A DNA stretch of 19,062 nucleotides from Bacillota bacterium (GTDB taxonomy: Bacteria; Bacillota; Clostridia; Clostridiales; Clostridiaceae): contig JAEWQX010000167.1 of the NCBI GenBank assembly GCA_023399035.1, positions 1-19,062 on the forward strand, written 5' to 3'. A program made the position numbers and the translations under genes. Below, piece after piece: positions 6,959 through 15,191 of the stretch. Positions within the stretch are counted from its first letter, which is position 1, and each line of letters begins with the position of its first letter. The notes under the pieces were generated by a model that was not told the DNA's origin, did no database searches, and saw nothing but the letters and a program-made list of their open reading frames with translations.

Positions 6959-7447
6959 ATGAATAAATTAATGAAGTTTAAGACTTTAAGAGAGTTTGAA
7001 GAAATGGGATTTGTATTACTAAGTAATGAAGTGATAAACAATACAATTAATAATAATCTTCAGAAAATACTTATAGCTAAGAGAATTACGATTTCTGAAC
7101 TTTCAAGAAAGACTGGAGTTTCTAAACAGGTTATAAGCAGCAGTATAGTCAAAAATACTAAGATAGGTCTTGACTCTGCAATAAAAATAAGTCGTGTGTT
7201 GGAAACTCCAATTGAAGATATATTTGAATTAAAAGATAATGCATGGGTAGATGTATATATTGTTAAGGGTAAAACTGTATACTTAAATATGAAAGATCTG
7301 CAAATGATTTATAGTAATGAAAAAAAGAAATACATAAATAAATATGGAACCAGATATTATAATCCAGTTAATCATGATATGTCTAACAAAAAGATAAATG
7401 ATAATTATATAGAATTGTTTATACAGATAGGTAAAAAAATCATATAA
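6959..7447 (+). CDS. XRE-family helix-turn-helix regulator
   Basis: This 162-residue protein has a Cro/C1-type DNA-binding domain at about 32-90: LQKILIAKRITISELSRKTGVSKQVISSSIVKNTKIGLDSAI holds the paired helices, and SRVLETPIEDIFEL is the typical closing helix. The C-terminal 70 residues (DAWVDVYIVKGKT-like strands, then a Lys/Asn/Tyr-rich stretch) are not recognised. The start is uncertain. A strong GGAAGGAGA lies at 6918-6926, about 30 bases before the ATG at 6959, with no ATG, GTG or well-spaced TTG between; ATG 6971 is an alternative. Its target may be the adjacent par promoters or the downstream gene. That is inference. Confidence 0.75.
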   Translation: MNKLMKFKTLREFEEMGFVLLSNEVINNTINNNLQKILIAKRITISELSRKTGVSKQVISSSIVKNTKIGLDSAIKISRVLETPIEDIFELKDNAWVDVYIVKGKTVYLNMKDLQMIYSNEKKKYINKYGTRYYNPVNHDMSNKKINDNYIELFIQIGKKII

Positions 7448-7449
7448 AT

Positions 7450-7511
7450 AAAGTATTTTTCTTTATTCAATGTGAACTTAGTTCACTTATGAAATAAATC
7501 CTGCAGAAAAA
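7450..7511. repeat. Dispersed palindromic element, copy 1 (partial)
   Basis: The core GTGAACTTAGTTCAC (7472-7486) is a perfect 7-1-7 palindrome. It is followed by ATGAAA, five bases, then CCTGCA, in the same spacing as the copies at 8479 and 15758. The left flank and the final T-run differ (AAAAA here). It starts within a few bases of the XRE gene's stop. Confidence 0.6.
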
Positions 7512-7621
7512 TGAATTATTAATAGAATTATGAAAGATAGTAAATAAATTAAGTCGATAGAACATATATAGAATAGAATTTTAATGGCAATAATAATCAG
7601 TATATATAAGGGGACGCGACA

Positions 7622-8236
7622 ATGATAAAAGAATTAGCAACGAAAATAAATGATAAAATTATTAAATTTAAATGTGAAGAAAAACTTGAAGGGTTTACTG
7701 AATCATTTATAAGATTATTGGAAGATCAAGATAAAGAGTTCAATATTATTAAAGATGATTATACAATACAGATAGGATGGTCATTTTATTTTATTGAAAG
7801 AGAAGGAGATAGTTATAGGATCAAGACATGTGATTATAATAAAAATCCTTTTGAAGATAAAACAGATGATCTGAGTATTTCACTATACATTCAAAATAAG
7901 CAGAGCAGACTTTTAAGAGAAATTAATGAACAAGGATGTCCTGTAACATTCCAGGATACTTTAGTTGTATTAAAAGATGCATTAGAAAGCAAAGAAGTAT
8001 ATATGCATAGAAGCAGGGAGCCTGAAGGTAAAGATTCAGGATGGTATTTAGGATTAATTAATGACACAAAAGAAAAATATTCAGTTAATGATTATAAAAG
8101 CATATATACATATGAACTTTTAAAGTATAATCCAGTTTTGCTAGAAGTATTATTTATTGAAGTTGGAGATATGGCATTAATAAATGGAAGTGATATAATA
8201 GAAATAATTGATAGAGATAATAATAAAATTTATTAA
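7622..8236 (+). CDS. DUF2185/Imm33-like protein
   Basis: The C-terminal third of this 204-residue soluble protein resembles the DUF2185 (Imm33) family. A DSGWYLG motif (138-144) is followed by an acidic/polar stretch, then YTYELLKYNPVLLEVLFIEVGDMALI (162-187), matching the family pattern of DSGW, a Y-x-L helix, P-x-LL and a final hydrophobic G-containing strand. The N-terminal part (1-125) is unrecognised and has no signal peptide or membrane segment. AAGGGGA (7608-7614), seven bases before ATG, fixes the start. Imm33 domains are known as candidate immunity proteins of polymorphic toxins, but no toxin is adjacent, so a toxin-protective role is not supported here. Family assignment is from memory of the motif pattern. 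Confidence 0.55.
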   Translation: MIKELATKINDKIIKFKCEEKLEGFTESFIRLLEDQDKEFNIIKDDYTIQIGWSFYFIEREGDSYRIKTCDYNKNPFEDKTDDLSISLYIQNKQSRLLREINEQGCPVTFQDTLVVLKDALESKEVYMHRSREPEGKDSGWYLGLINDTKEKYSVNDYKSIYTYELLKYNPVLLEVLFIEVGDMALINGSDIIEIIDRDNNKIY

Positions 8237-8252
8237 TTTAATTATGTTAAAA

Positions 8253-8292
8253 ATAAGAACAGCTTACTTAAGGGGAAGTAAGCTGTTCTTAT
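8253..8292 (+). terminator. Perfect 17-bp hairpin after the DUF2185-like gene
   Basis: ATAAGAACAGCTTACTT (8253-8269) and its exact complement (8276-8292) enclose the loop AAGGGG. It starts 16 bases after the stop codon, as terminators do, but the following bases (ACTTTATGAGG) are not a T-tract. It may act as an mRNA 3'-end stabiliser or a weak terminator. Confidence 0.6.
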
Positions 8293-8773
8293 ACTTTATG
8301 AGGAAATTTTTTATATATTACTATACTATTATTATAGACAATATCTGTGACAGTTTTATGACAAGATATAAAATAAAAGCAATTTGTAATTCTATATTTT
8401 ATATTTGAATATAGGTTTGATATTTACATTAAATTAAAAAGACGTTAGCATGATAAATATCTGCAATGAGAATATTAAATTCAGTAATATTATTTCAAAT
8501 GTGAACTAAGTTCATATTTGAAATTTTTCATGCATTTTTTAAGAATAGCTTATAAAAATAATTTTAAATGAATGTTTTTTTGCAGTATTTATTGCTTTTT
8601 TCATTTAAGATATAAAAAGTACTAAAATTTTTAAGAGGTGTAGGAGATTATTGTAAGGAACACAACGAAATTTATGTTTAGAATAATGTAGTCAATATCA
8701 TTATGTTGTAAGGATTATATAATAAATATTCTATAAAAGCATTGTAAAAAATTATTTATGTTATATTACATTA
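8293..8773. other. Gene-free stretch before the gltS terminator
   Basis: No credible gene is seen. It contains dispersed-element copy 2 (8479-8540) and an 8-bp inverted repeat TTAAATGA/TCATTTAA (8564-8571, 8601-8608) around T-runs. An AGGTGTAGGAG string near 8635 resembles a ribosome binding site but has no open frame behind it. Confidence 0.5.
8479..8540. repeat. Dispersed palindromic element, copy 2
   Basis: A 15-1-15 palindrome with one mismatch (TTTCAAATGTGAACT 8493-8507, its partner 8509-8523) is followed at a fixed distance by CATGCATTTTTT. Aligned by hand without gaps to copy 3 it matches at about 48 of 62 positions, including the ATTCAG left end. Confidence 0.7.
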
Positions 8774-8818
8774 AAAAATTCACCATGATTTTATTAAAAA
8801 AAATCATGGTGAATTTTT
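8774..8818 (-). terminator. Rho-independent terminator of gltS
   Basis: A 19-bp stem (arms 8774-8792 and 8800-8818, containing TTCACCATGATTTT and its complement) with a 7-base loop lies 17 bases past the gltS stop. It has T-runs on both strands, so it could terminate from either side. Confidence 0.85.
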
Positions 8819-8835
8819 ATTTATTATTTTATTTA

Positions 8836-10038
8836 TTATCCTATAAAGTTTATAAATATTGTTATTATTGCAGAATTAACAAAGTCTATGAAAAGACATC
8901 CTACTATTGGAACTACAAAATATGGTGTATGAACGAACCCATATCTGTTTGTAAGCTCATCCATGTTTGCTATTGCATTAGGTGTTGCACCCATACCAAA
9001 ACCACATGTTGCTGAAGCGAATACTGCGGCTTCATAATTTTTACCCATAACCCTAAAGGTAATGAAGTAAGCAAAAAGTCCTACAAGAAGAACCTGTGCA
9101 AAAAGCATTATCATAAGTGGTAATGCAAGATCAAATAACTGCCAGAGTTTAAGTCCCATTAAGGCCATTGTCAGGAAGAATGATAATGATAATCCTCCAA
9201 GAGTTTCAATTTCCTTTTCAACAAATTCTTTATCAGTAAAGTCATATATATTTCTCATAACAGCAGCTACAAGCATTGCGCCTATGTATGATGGGAATGT
9301 AAGTCCTGATTTTTGTATTAAATCAGATACTACAGATCCAAGTCCCATTGCTATAAATAGTAAGCATGCACCATTTGTAAGTTTTTTAAAAGATAATATA
9401 TTTTGATTTTCTTCATTGTAGTCGCCAACTTCGGCTGGGGGATTCTCAGAATTTTCATCACGTACGGTTACTATTTTGTGGTTATTTATTAAAGCTCTTG
9501 CAACAAGTCCTCCGATTATACTTCCCATAATAAGTCCAAAAGTTGCTGAAGCTACGGATACTGTAGTAGCACCTGTAATTCCAATTTCTTCGAGCATAGG
9601 ACCAAAAGAACCGGCAGTTCCATGACCGCCTACCATTGGTATTGAACCTGTGCAGAGCCCAAGAAGTGGGGTGAGATTGAATAAACTTGCAAGGGTTACA
9701 CCAACAGCATTTTGAAGAATGACAAGAATTATAGCGAGACTAAGGAAAGTTACTACCTTGATGCCTCCCTGCTTTAAAATCTTAATGCTTGCTGTAAAAC
9801 CTATACTTGTAAAAAATGCAGTCATAAATATATTCTGAAGACTTGTATCTAAATTTATTGTAGCTATATTTGTTAATTTAAATATGAGTATCAGCAGGAC
9901 AAAGATAAAACCTCCTACAACAGACGGAGGTATGCAGTACTTTGAGAGTATAGCGAACTTGTTTCTCATAAATTTACCAATATAAAATACGATGGAAACA
10001 AGAGCCATAGTCTCATAGATATTAAAATTAAATTCCAT
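8836..10038 (-). CDS. gltS: Sodium/glutamate symporter GltS
   Basis: This 400-residue membrane protein takes up glutamate with sodium. Its length matches E. coli GltS (401). The sequence is a series of hydrophobic helices with the two inverted-repeat halves expected of the family. The first half has YCIPPSVVGGFIF (34-46) and SIPMVGGHGTAGSFGPML (132-149). The second half, near the C terminus, has the related loop ATCGFGMGATPNAIANM. A charged cytoplasmic loop (about 185-215, DENSENPPAEVGDYNEE) separates them. The ATG at 10038 is preferred over upstream in-frame starts because the complement of 10049-10056 reads AAGAAAGGAC and the protein then opens MEFNFNIYETMALVSIVF, as in the family. A perfect 14-bp palindrome lies in the leader. 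It stands alone as a single-gene unit with its own terminator. Confidence 0.93.
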   Translation of the reverse strand: MEFNFNIYETMALVSIVFYIGKFMRNKFAILSKYCIPPSVVGGFIFVLLILIFKLTNIATINLDTSLQNIFMTAFFTSIGFTASIKILKQGGIKVVTFLSLAIILVILQNAVGVTLASLFNLTPLLGLCTGSIPMVGGHGTAGSFGPMLEEIGITGATTVSVASATFGLIMGSIIGGLVARALINNHKIVTVRDENSENPPAEVGDYNEENQNILSFKKLTNGACLLFIAMGLGSVVSDLIQKSGLTFPSYIGAMLVAAVMRNIYDFTDKEFVEKEIETLGGLSLSFFLTMALMGLKLWQLFDLALPLMIMLFAQVLLVGLFAYFITFRVMGKNYEAAVFASATCGFGMGATPNAIANMDELTNRYGFVHTPYFVVPIVGCLFIDFVNSAIITIFINFIG

Positions 10039-10060
10039 ATATCGTTTTGTCCTTTCTTTT

Positions 10061-10074
10061 GTAAAATATTTTAC
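10061..10074. promoter_or_regulatory. 14-bp palindrome in the gltS leader
   Basis: GTAAAATATTTTAC is a perfect palindrome 22 bases upstream of the gltS start codon, just before the ribosome binding site. This is a plausible operator position, although its AT-rich make-up lowers its weight. Confidence 0.35.
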
Positions 10075-10472
10075 GTAATACATATGATATAGTATAAAAA
10101 AATCAAAGTAAAGTAAGAAAGTAATAACTCTTACAAAAAAAGGTGTATAAATGCAATAAATCAAAAAAAAAGTTTCATATTTTCTATAAAAAACTATAAA
10201 AATATATATATTTTAAAGAAAAAATGCATGAAAATGATAGTAGGGCATCAACAAGAAAAAATGTAATTTAATAAAATAAAATTTGTTAATTCTAATTTTC
10301 ATATATCTATTATTATTACAATTATTTAATATAGTTATTCAAAAAATAAAAACATATATAATAAATTCTTGAGATAGCTAAATTTTAAAAAATCAATTAT
10401 TAATTTTTACAAAAAAATCTATTAATCTATAGATAAAAATTACAAATTTCAAATAGAATGAAAAAATTATCT
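10075..10472. other. Gene-free stretch between gltS and the small clostridial gene
   Basis: About 400 bases of A/T-rich DNA separate divergent genes. It should contain the gltS promoter on the minus strand, though no clear -35/-10 pair stands out. No gene or strong repeat is seen. Confidence 0.5.
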
Positions 10473-10502
10473 TTGAAAAATATTTTTTTTAGGTGGTAAA
10501 AT
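10473..10502 (+). promoter_or_regulatory. Promoter of the 66-residue gene
   Basis: TTGAAA (10473-10478), an 18-bp spacer and TAAAAT (10497-10502) make a good sigma-A promoter, placing the transcript start just before the AAGGAGG ribosome binding site. Confidence 0.55.
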
Positions 10503-10533
10503 TTATATATACAGAGATAAGGAGGAACAATGT

Positions 10534-10734
10534 ATGAAAAGGATTCAATCTGCATGTCTAGAACAAACAATATGCTTTGAAGTAAAGGATGAATATGAAA
10601 CATATAAGGCAACTTTAAAGAGAAAGCATATAAAACATAAAATATATGATGAAAAAGTCAATAATGATGGCTCGATTGTTATAAAAATAAAAAGGCAGTA
10701 TAATTCCTATGACTGCAGTGGATACATTGATTGA
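10534..10734 (+). CDS. Small conserved clostridial protein of unknown function
   Basis: This 66-residue protein has a strong ribosome binding site (AAGGAGG at 10519-10525) nine bases before ATG. The sequence opens MKRIQSACLEQTICFEV and contains DGSIVIKIKRQYNSYDCSGYID near the end, so it looks like two or three beta strands with one helix (EYETYKATLKRK). I recall similar small proteins with the same opening and a DGS-IKIKKQYN segment in other clostridia, usually slightly longer, but no function is known to me and this was not verified. It has no signal peptide or membrane segment. It precedes the thrS T-box leader, which has its own promoter, so the two are separate units. Confidence 0.75.
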   Translation: MKRIQSACLEQTICFEVKDEYETYKATLKRKHIKHKIYDEKVNNDGSIVIKIKRQYNSYDCSGYID

Positions 10735-10777
10735 TAAATAATTTCATAAGTCATGATTAAAAATATATAAAATCTTG

Positions 10778-10806
10778 TTTACAATTTATTACAAGAATGA
10801 TATTAT
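10778..10806 (+). promoter_or_regulatory. Promoter of the thrS T-box leader
   Basis: TTTACA (10778-10783), a 17-bp spacer and TATTAT (10801-10806) lie just before the structured leader, giving a start near 10813 and a leader of about 340 bases. Confidence 0.65.
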
Positions 10807-10812
10807 ATATTT

Positions 10813-11115
10813 AATGTAAATTAAGTGCACGTAATTTCATTGAACGGAATAATGATATAATTGAAGCAATGAAAGGGAAAAGTATTATAGAATACAGTTT
10901 GCAGAGAAAGAATATCTATAGGCTGGAAGTATTCTTAAATATGACTATAAGAAAAACTACCCTGGAGCTATGGCTTATTAGTTTATTATAAGTGAAATGC
11001 CATCGGTTAAAGCCGTTATACTTATAGAGATGAATTGAATTTTGTTTATTCAATTTGGGTGGAACCACGGATATATGCATTCGTCCCAAGCTTTGGGACG
11101 GGTGCTTTTTATTTT
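10813..11115 (+). promoter_or_regulatory. T-box riboswitch controlling thrS
   Basis: The leader senses uncharged tRNA-Thr and decides between termination and read-through. The diagnostic T-box GGGTGGAACCACGG is at 11057-11070. It is followed by the terminator stem CGTCCCAA (11082-11089) / TTGGGACG (11093-11100) and a CTTTTTATTTTT tail. Stem I elements upstream include a GCTGGAAG box near 10922. The specifier region holds two adjacent threonine codons, ACT ACC (10956-10961), either of which fits a threonyl-tRNA synthetase leader. The conserved T-box bases form the antiterminator bulge that pairs with the tRNA NCCA end. Exact stem limits were not folded. Confidence 0.95.
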
Positions 11116-11157
11116 TCTTAAAAAACTATAGATGATTATGTAAAGGAGATGTTAAAA

Positions 11158-13068
11158 GTGAGTATAAAGATTAAACTTAAGGACGGATCAGAAAGAGAAA
11201 TTGAAGAAAATTCAACTGTAATGGATCTTGCTCAGTCTATAAGCAGGAAATTGGGAAAGTCTGCTGTGATTGGAGAAGTAAATGGAAAGCTGGTTGATTT
11301 ATGTACTATATTAAATAGTAATGATGAAGTAAATATATTGACATATGAGGATGAAAAAGCAGAAGATGTTATTAGACATTCAACTTCACATATAATGGCA
11401 CAGGCAGTTAAGAGACTTTACAAGGATGCTAAGCTTGCAATAGGACCTTCAATAGAAAATGGTTTTTATTATGATTTTGATATAGATACTCCAATTACTT
11501 CAGAAGACCTTATAAAAATAGAAAATGAGATGGATAAGATAATAAGCGAAAATTTAAAATTTGAAAGAATTGATGTCTCAAGAGAAGAAGCATTAAAGCT
11601 TATGGAAGATAAAAATGAGAGCTATAAGGTTGAACTTATAAATGATCTTCCAGAAGGAGAGCAGATTTCTCTTTATAAACAGGGAGATTATATTGATTTA
11701 TGCAGGGGGCCTCATATACCATCAACAAAGTATGCAAGAGCTTATAAATTAACAAGTGTTGCTGGTGCATACTGGAGAGGAAATGAAAAAAATAAGATGC
11801 TTCAGAGAGTATATGGCGTTGCATTTGCAAATAAAGAAGCGCTTGAAACTCATCTTCACAATCTTGAAGAAGCTAAAAAGAGAGACCATAGAAAGCTTGG
11901 AAAAGAATTGAAGTTATTTACTTTTGCAGAAGAAGGACCAGGATTTCCATTTTTCTTGCCAAAGGGCGTAATTCTTAAAAATACTTTAATAGACTTTTGG
12001 AGAAAGCTCCACTATGAAGCAGGATATGTAGAAGTTGAAACACCTATAATGCTTAATAAGAAGCTCTGGGAAACTTCAGGCCACTGGTATCATTACAAGG
12101 AAAATATGTATACTTCAATGATTGATAATGAAGAATTTGCATTAAAGCCTATGAACTGTCCAGGCGGAATGCTTGTATATAAATCAGAAGCACATTCATA
12201 CAGGGATTTCCCAATGAGGGTAGGAGAACTTGGCAGAGTCCATAGACATGAACTTTCAGGTGCATTACATGGATTAATGAGAGTACGTGCATTCACACAG
12301 GATGATGCACATATATTCATGCTTCCTGAACAGATAAAATCAGAAATAAAGGGAGTAGTTGAATTAATTGATAAGGTGTATTCTAAATTTGGATTCAAAT
12401 ATCATATTGAGCTTTCTACAAGACCAGAAGATTCAATGGGAAGCGATGAAGAATGGAATATGGCTGAAGAGTCTTTAAAAGGTGCATTGGAGGAGTTAAA
12501 TCTTCCTTATGTAATAAATGAAGGCGATGGAGCTTTTTACGGACCTAAAATTGACTTTCATCTTGAAGATAGTATAGGAAGGACATGGCAGTGTGGTACA
12601 ATTCAGCTTGACTTCCAGCTTCCACAACGATTTGAACTTGAATATGTAGGCAGTGATGGAGAAAAACATAGACCGATAGTAATACACAGAGTTATTTTCG
12701 GAAGTATTGAAAGATTTATAGGAATCTTAATAGAGCATTTTGCTGGTAAATTTCCTACATGGCTTGCTCCAGTGCAAGTTAAGATTCTTCCAATAGCAGA
12801 TAAATTTAATGATTATGCACAATCTGTTAGAAAGAAATTATATGAAAGCGGAGTAAGAGTTGAAGTTGATGATAGAAATGAAAAGATAGGATATAAGATC
12901 AGAGAGGCAAGAAATGAAAGAGTGCCTTATATGATAGTAATAGGAGAAAAAGAAGAAAATGAAGAGAACATTTCTCTTAGAAGCAGAAAGAATGGCGACG
13001 AGGGCTCTATGAAGGTAGAAGAACTCATAAACAGGATCATTAAAGAAGTAAAGAACAAAGATATCTAG
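11158..13068 (+). CDS. thrS: Threonine--tRNA ligase
   Basis: This 636-residue cytoplasmic class II synthetase charges tRNA-Thr. Order of parts: TGS domain (about 1-62), editing domain with HSTSH (74-78) and LCRGPH (Cys182, His186), the catalytic core with zinc ligands Cys334 (MNCPGG), His385 (DDAHIF) and His510 (VIHRVIFGS), motif 3 around GSIERFIGILIEHF, and a C-terminal anticodon-binding domain (VQVKILPIADKF onward). These numbers match E. coli ThrRS almost residue for residue. The GTG at 11158 is chosen because AAAGGAG (11142-11148) is nine bases upstream; an ATG at 11149 abuts that site and cannot use it. It is controlled by the upstream T-box and ends in a terminator at 13106. All key residues are intact. 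It may be the only or a second thrS of the cell, which this window cannot tell. Confidence 0.98.
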   Translation: MSIKIKLKDGSEREIEENSTVMDLAQSISRKLGKSAVIGEVNGKLVDLCTILNSNDEVNILTYEDEKAEDVIRHSTSHIMAQAVKRLYKDAKLAIGPSIENGFYYDFDIDTPITSEDLIKIENEMDKIISENLKFERIDVSREEALKLMEDKNESYKVELINDLPEGEQISLYKQGDYIDLCRGPHIPSTKYARAYKLTSVAGAYWRGNEKNKMLQRVYGVAFANKEALETHLHNLEEAKKRDHRKLGKELKLFTFAEEGPGFPFFLPKGVILKNTLIDFWRKLHYEAGYVEVETPIMLNKKLWETSGHWYHYKENMYTSMIDNEEFALKPMNCPGGMLVYKSEAHSYRDFPMRVGELGRVHRHELSGALHGLMRVRAFTQDDAHIFMLPEQIKSEIKGVVELIDKVYSKFGFKYHIELSTRPEDSMGSDEEWNMAEESLKGALEELNLPYVINEGDGAFYGPKIDFHLEDSIGRTWQCGTIQLDFQLPQRFELEYVGSDGEKHRPIVIHRVIFGSIERFIGILIEHFAGKFPTWLAPVQVKILPIADKFNDYAQSVRKKLYESGVRVEVDDRNEKIGYKIREARNERVPYMIVIGEKEENEENISLRSRKNGDEGSMKVEELINRIIKEVKNKDI

Positions 13069-13105
13069 AAAATATTATTAGTAAATATATATCTATTTAT
13101 TAAAT

Positions 13106-13174
13106 AGACACTAACTTTTATATTGTCAGTATCTTAGAGATATTGGTATATGAGAATTGGTGTCTGTTTTTATT
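13106..13174 (+). terminator. Rho-independent terminator of thrS
   Basis: A long imperfect hairpin starts with AGACAC (13106-13111) and ends with GTGTCT (13160-13165). The inner arms pair over most of their length with wobbles, and GTTTTTATT follows. It begins 37 bases after the thrS stop. Confidence 0.75.
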
Positions 13175-13364
13175 AAGTACTATTAATTTTCATTACAATT
13201 TTTTTAAAATAGTAAGTGAATTATTTATAGAAAATATGGAATATAGAAGTTAGAAGAGTGGAATGTGGAAAATAGCAGTTATTAAAGTGATAAATAATCG
13301 TGTAATAATTATAAAAATGCAAAATGTAGATAAAATATATAGCAAAAATTTAACATGGTAATAA

Positions 13365-13394
13365 TTGACAAGTATACTGGTAGTATACTAAAAT
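13365..13394 (+). promoter_or_regulatory. tetR promoter with embedded 19-bp operator
   Basis: TTGACA (13365-13370) and TAAAAT (13389-13394) are separated by 18 bp. Almost all of that spacer is AGTATACT-GGT-AGTATACT (13371-13389), at once a direct and a perfect inverted repeat. A repressor bound there would block RNA polymerase, pointing to TetR autorepression and control of the genes downstream. Confidence 0.75.
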
Positions 13395-13431
13395 ATTAAT
13401 AGGATAAATGTGGAAGGGGTAGGAGCAATAT

Positions 13432-14052
13432 TTGGACATAAACAAAAGGAATAACATATTATGTACTGCAGAAAAGTTGTTTTATACCATCGGAATGAAT
13501 GCAACAACTATGGACAAACTTGCAAAAGAAAGCGGAATAACAAAAAAAACAATATATAACTATTTTGATTCAAAAGAAGATATTTATTATGAAGTGATGC
13601 TTAAATCCTATTATGAACTTAATAGATTTCTTAAGACCAATCTTGAAAAAAACAATAATGTTACAGGAATAGATAAGATAAAGATCATTGGAAGCAGTTT
13701 AATAGAATTCAATAAAACGAATCCAAATGCATTTAAGGCAATATTTGATTTTCAAAATAAGGATTTAGACAATATATTAAAAAATGATACAGCAGTAAAA
13801 TGTTATGAAGAAGGGCAGTATATTGTTGAAACAATTATTAAAATTATTAAAGAAGGAATAGAGAAAGGCATACTAGATGATAAGATTGATATTAATAAAA
13901 CTTTCGCTATGTTATGGGCTTTTATTGTAGGAATGACAAATTTAATAAATTATAAAAGTGAGTATATCGAGAGATATCTTGGGTTATGTATAGAGGATAT
14001 TCTTAATTATTCTTATGATACTATCTTTCTGACTTTAAAGAAAAAAAATTAG
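13432..14052 (+). CDS. TetR/AcrR-family transcriptional regulator
   Basis: This 206-residue repressor has the TetR N-terminal helix-turn-helix at about 8-55 (LCTAEKLFYTIGMNATTMDKLAKESGITKKTIYNYFDSKEDIYYEV), with the classic T-x-x-x-I-Y-N-Y-F-x-S-K-E core. The divergent ligand-binding and dimerisation domain is all helical. The start is TTG at 13432: AGGAG (13421-13425) is six bases upstream and the protein then opens MDINKRNNIL. The 19-bp operator in its promoter supports autoregulation. The apbE and FMN-binding genes follow on the same strand with gaps of 104 and 78 bases and no terminator between, so it probably controls them. The inducer cannot be read from sequence. Confidence 0.9.
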   Translation: MDINKRNNILCTAEKLFYTIGMNATTMDKLAKESGITKKTIYNYFDSKEDIYYEVMLKSYYELNRFLKTNLEKNNNVTGIDKIKIIGSSLIEFNKTNPNAFKAIFDFQNKDLDNILKNDTAVKCYEEGQYIVETIIKIIKEGIEKGILDDKIDINKTFAMLWAFIVGMTNLINYKSEYIERYLGLCIEDILNYSYDTIFLTLKKKN

Positions 14053-14156
14053 ATTTTTTATAATAATTCTGGTTTGTATTAATATTATCAAATTCATAAA
14101 AATTATTTTTAATATTTATTTTAATTTTATTTTAAATATAGAGAGGTATTTTATGT

Positions 14157-15113
14157 ATGGGATATATACTGAGAGAAAGTAATAATATGAGTACAGTTAC
14201 TACTATTATGATAGAAGAAAATGAGTTTTCTGTACAAGCAATTGATGAAGTTGAAAAAATGCTTATTGATATAGAAGAAAAAATGAGCTTTTATCTTACA
14301 GATAGTGAAACATCAAGAATAAATAGATATAGTGGTTTGAGGGGGATTAAAGTAAGTCCTTGTACTTTAGATGTTATCAAGGAAAGCATAAAATATTCAA
14401 TCTTAAGCGATGGAAAATTTGATATCACTTTAGGACCAGTAATTAGTGGTTGGGGAATTTTTTCAAATCATGAAAGAATTCTAAATCGAGATGAAATACA
14501 ACACTTTATGAGTCTTACAGGGTATAAAGATATAATAATTAATGGCAATATTGTTCAACTGAGAAAAAAAGGTCAAAAGATTGATTTAGGTGGAATTGCC
14601 AAAGGATACGCTTCAGATGAAGCAGTTAAAATATTTAAAAAGCATAATATTAAATCTGCAATGATAAATATTGGTGGAAATGTTTCAGTAACAGGAAGAA
14701 AAGAAAACAATGATTTATGGCATATAGGAATACAGAATCCTGAAAAGGACAGAGGCGACCATCTTGGTATATTAGAGTGTGAAGATATTTCTGTAGTTAC
14801 ATCAGGAAATTATGTGAGATATTTTAAAGAAAATAATAAATTATATGGACATATTATTAACTCTCAAAATGGATTACCTGTACAAAATGATTTAACCAGT
14901 TTAAGTATTGTATGCAGAGAGGGAATAAAAGCAGATGCACTATCAACAGCTGTATTTTCTATGGGATTAGAAAGAGGAATTGATTTTATAAATAATTTAA
15001 ATGACGTATATGCCATATTTGTTACAAATGAAAGAAAAGTATATACAAGCCGTAATCTTAAAGAGTCCTTTTATGAAAGTGATAGGATCAACTATGAATA
15101 TGCATATTTTTAA
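14157..15113 (+). CDS. apbE: FAD:protein FMN transferase (ApbE family)
   Basis: This 318-residue enzyme cleaves FAD and attaches FMN covalently to a threonine of a target flavoprotein. Family motifs appear in order: an MGT-like start segment NMSTVTTIMI (10-19), FDITLGPVISGWG (88-100), KIDLGGIAKGYA (141-152), INIGGN (170-175), SGNYVRYF (216-223), HIINSQNGLP (232-241, usually HIINPxTGxP), and KADALSTAVFSMG (258-270), which supplies metal-binding Asp and Thr. There is no signal peptide or lipobox, unlike many exported ApbE proteins, so either it acts inside the cell or the N terminus is atypical. ATG 14157 sits ten bases after GAGAGG; ATG 14187 is a possible alternative. The gene next to it encodes a protein with the flavinylation motif, its likely substrate. 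Confidence 0.92.
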   Translation: MGYILRESNNMSTVTTIMIEENEFSVQAIDEVEKMLIDIEEKMSFYLTDSETSRINRYSGLRGIKVSPCTLDVIKESIKYSILSDGKFDITLGPVISGWGIFSNHERILNRDEIQHFMSLTGYKDIIINGNIVQLRKKGQKIDLGGIAKGYASDEAVKIFKKHNIKSAMINIGGNVSVTGRKENNDLWHIGIQNPEKDRGDHLGILECEDISVVTSGNYVRYFKENNKLYGHIINSQNGLPVQNDLTSLSIVCREGIKADALSTAVFSMGLERGIDFINNLNDVYAIFVTNERKVYTSRNLKESFYESDRINYEYAYF

Positions 15114-15191
15114 AAATATATAAGGAAAAAGTTTGAATTTTTTATAAATGTTTTAATATTAAAATAAATTAGTATGAGGTGAGTAAATTTT

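Noticed and set aside
8208..8408. 66-codon plus-strand frame overlapping the end of the DUF2185-like gene
   Set aside because: It runs through the 17-bp hairpin, has no ribosome binding site and has a composition typical of translated AT-rich non-coding DNA.
8758..9015. 85-codon plus-strand frame through the gltS terminator
   Set aside because: Antisense to the gltS C terminus, and it crosses a terminator stem.
12093..12398. 101-codon minus-strand frame inside thrS
   Set aside because: Shadow of the conserved ThrRS catalytic core on the opposite strand.
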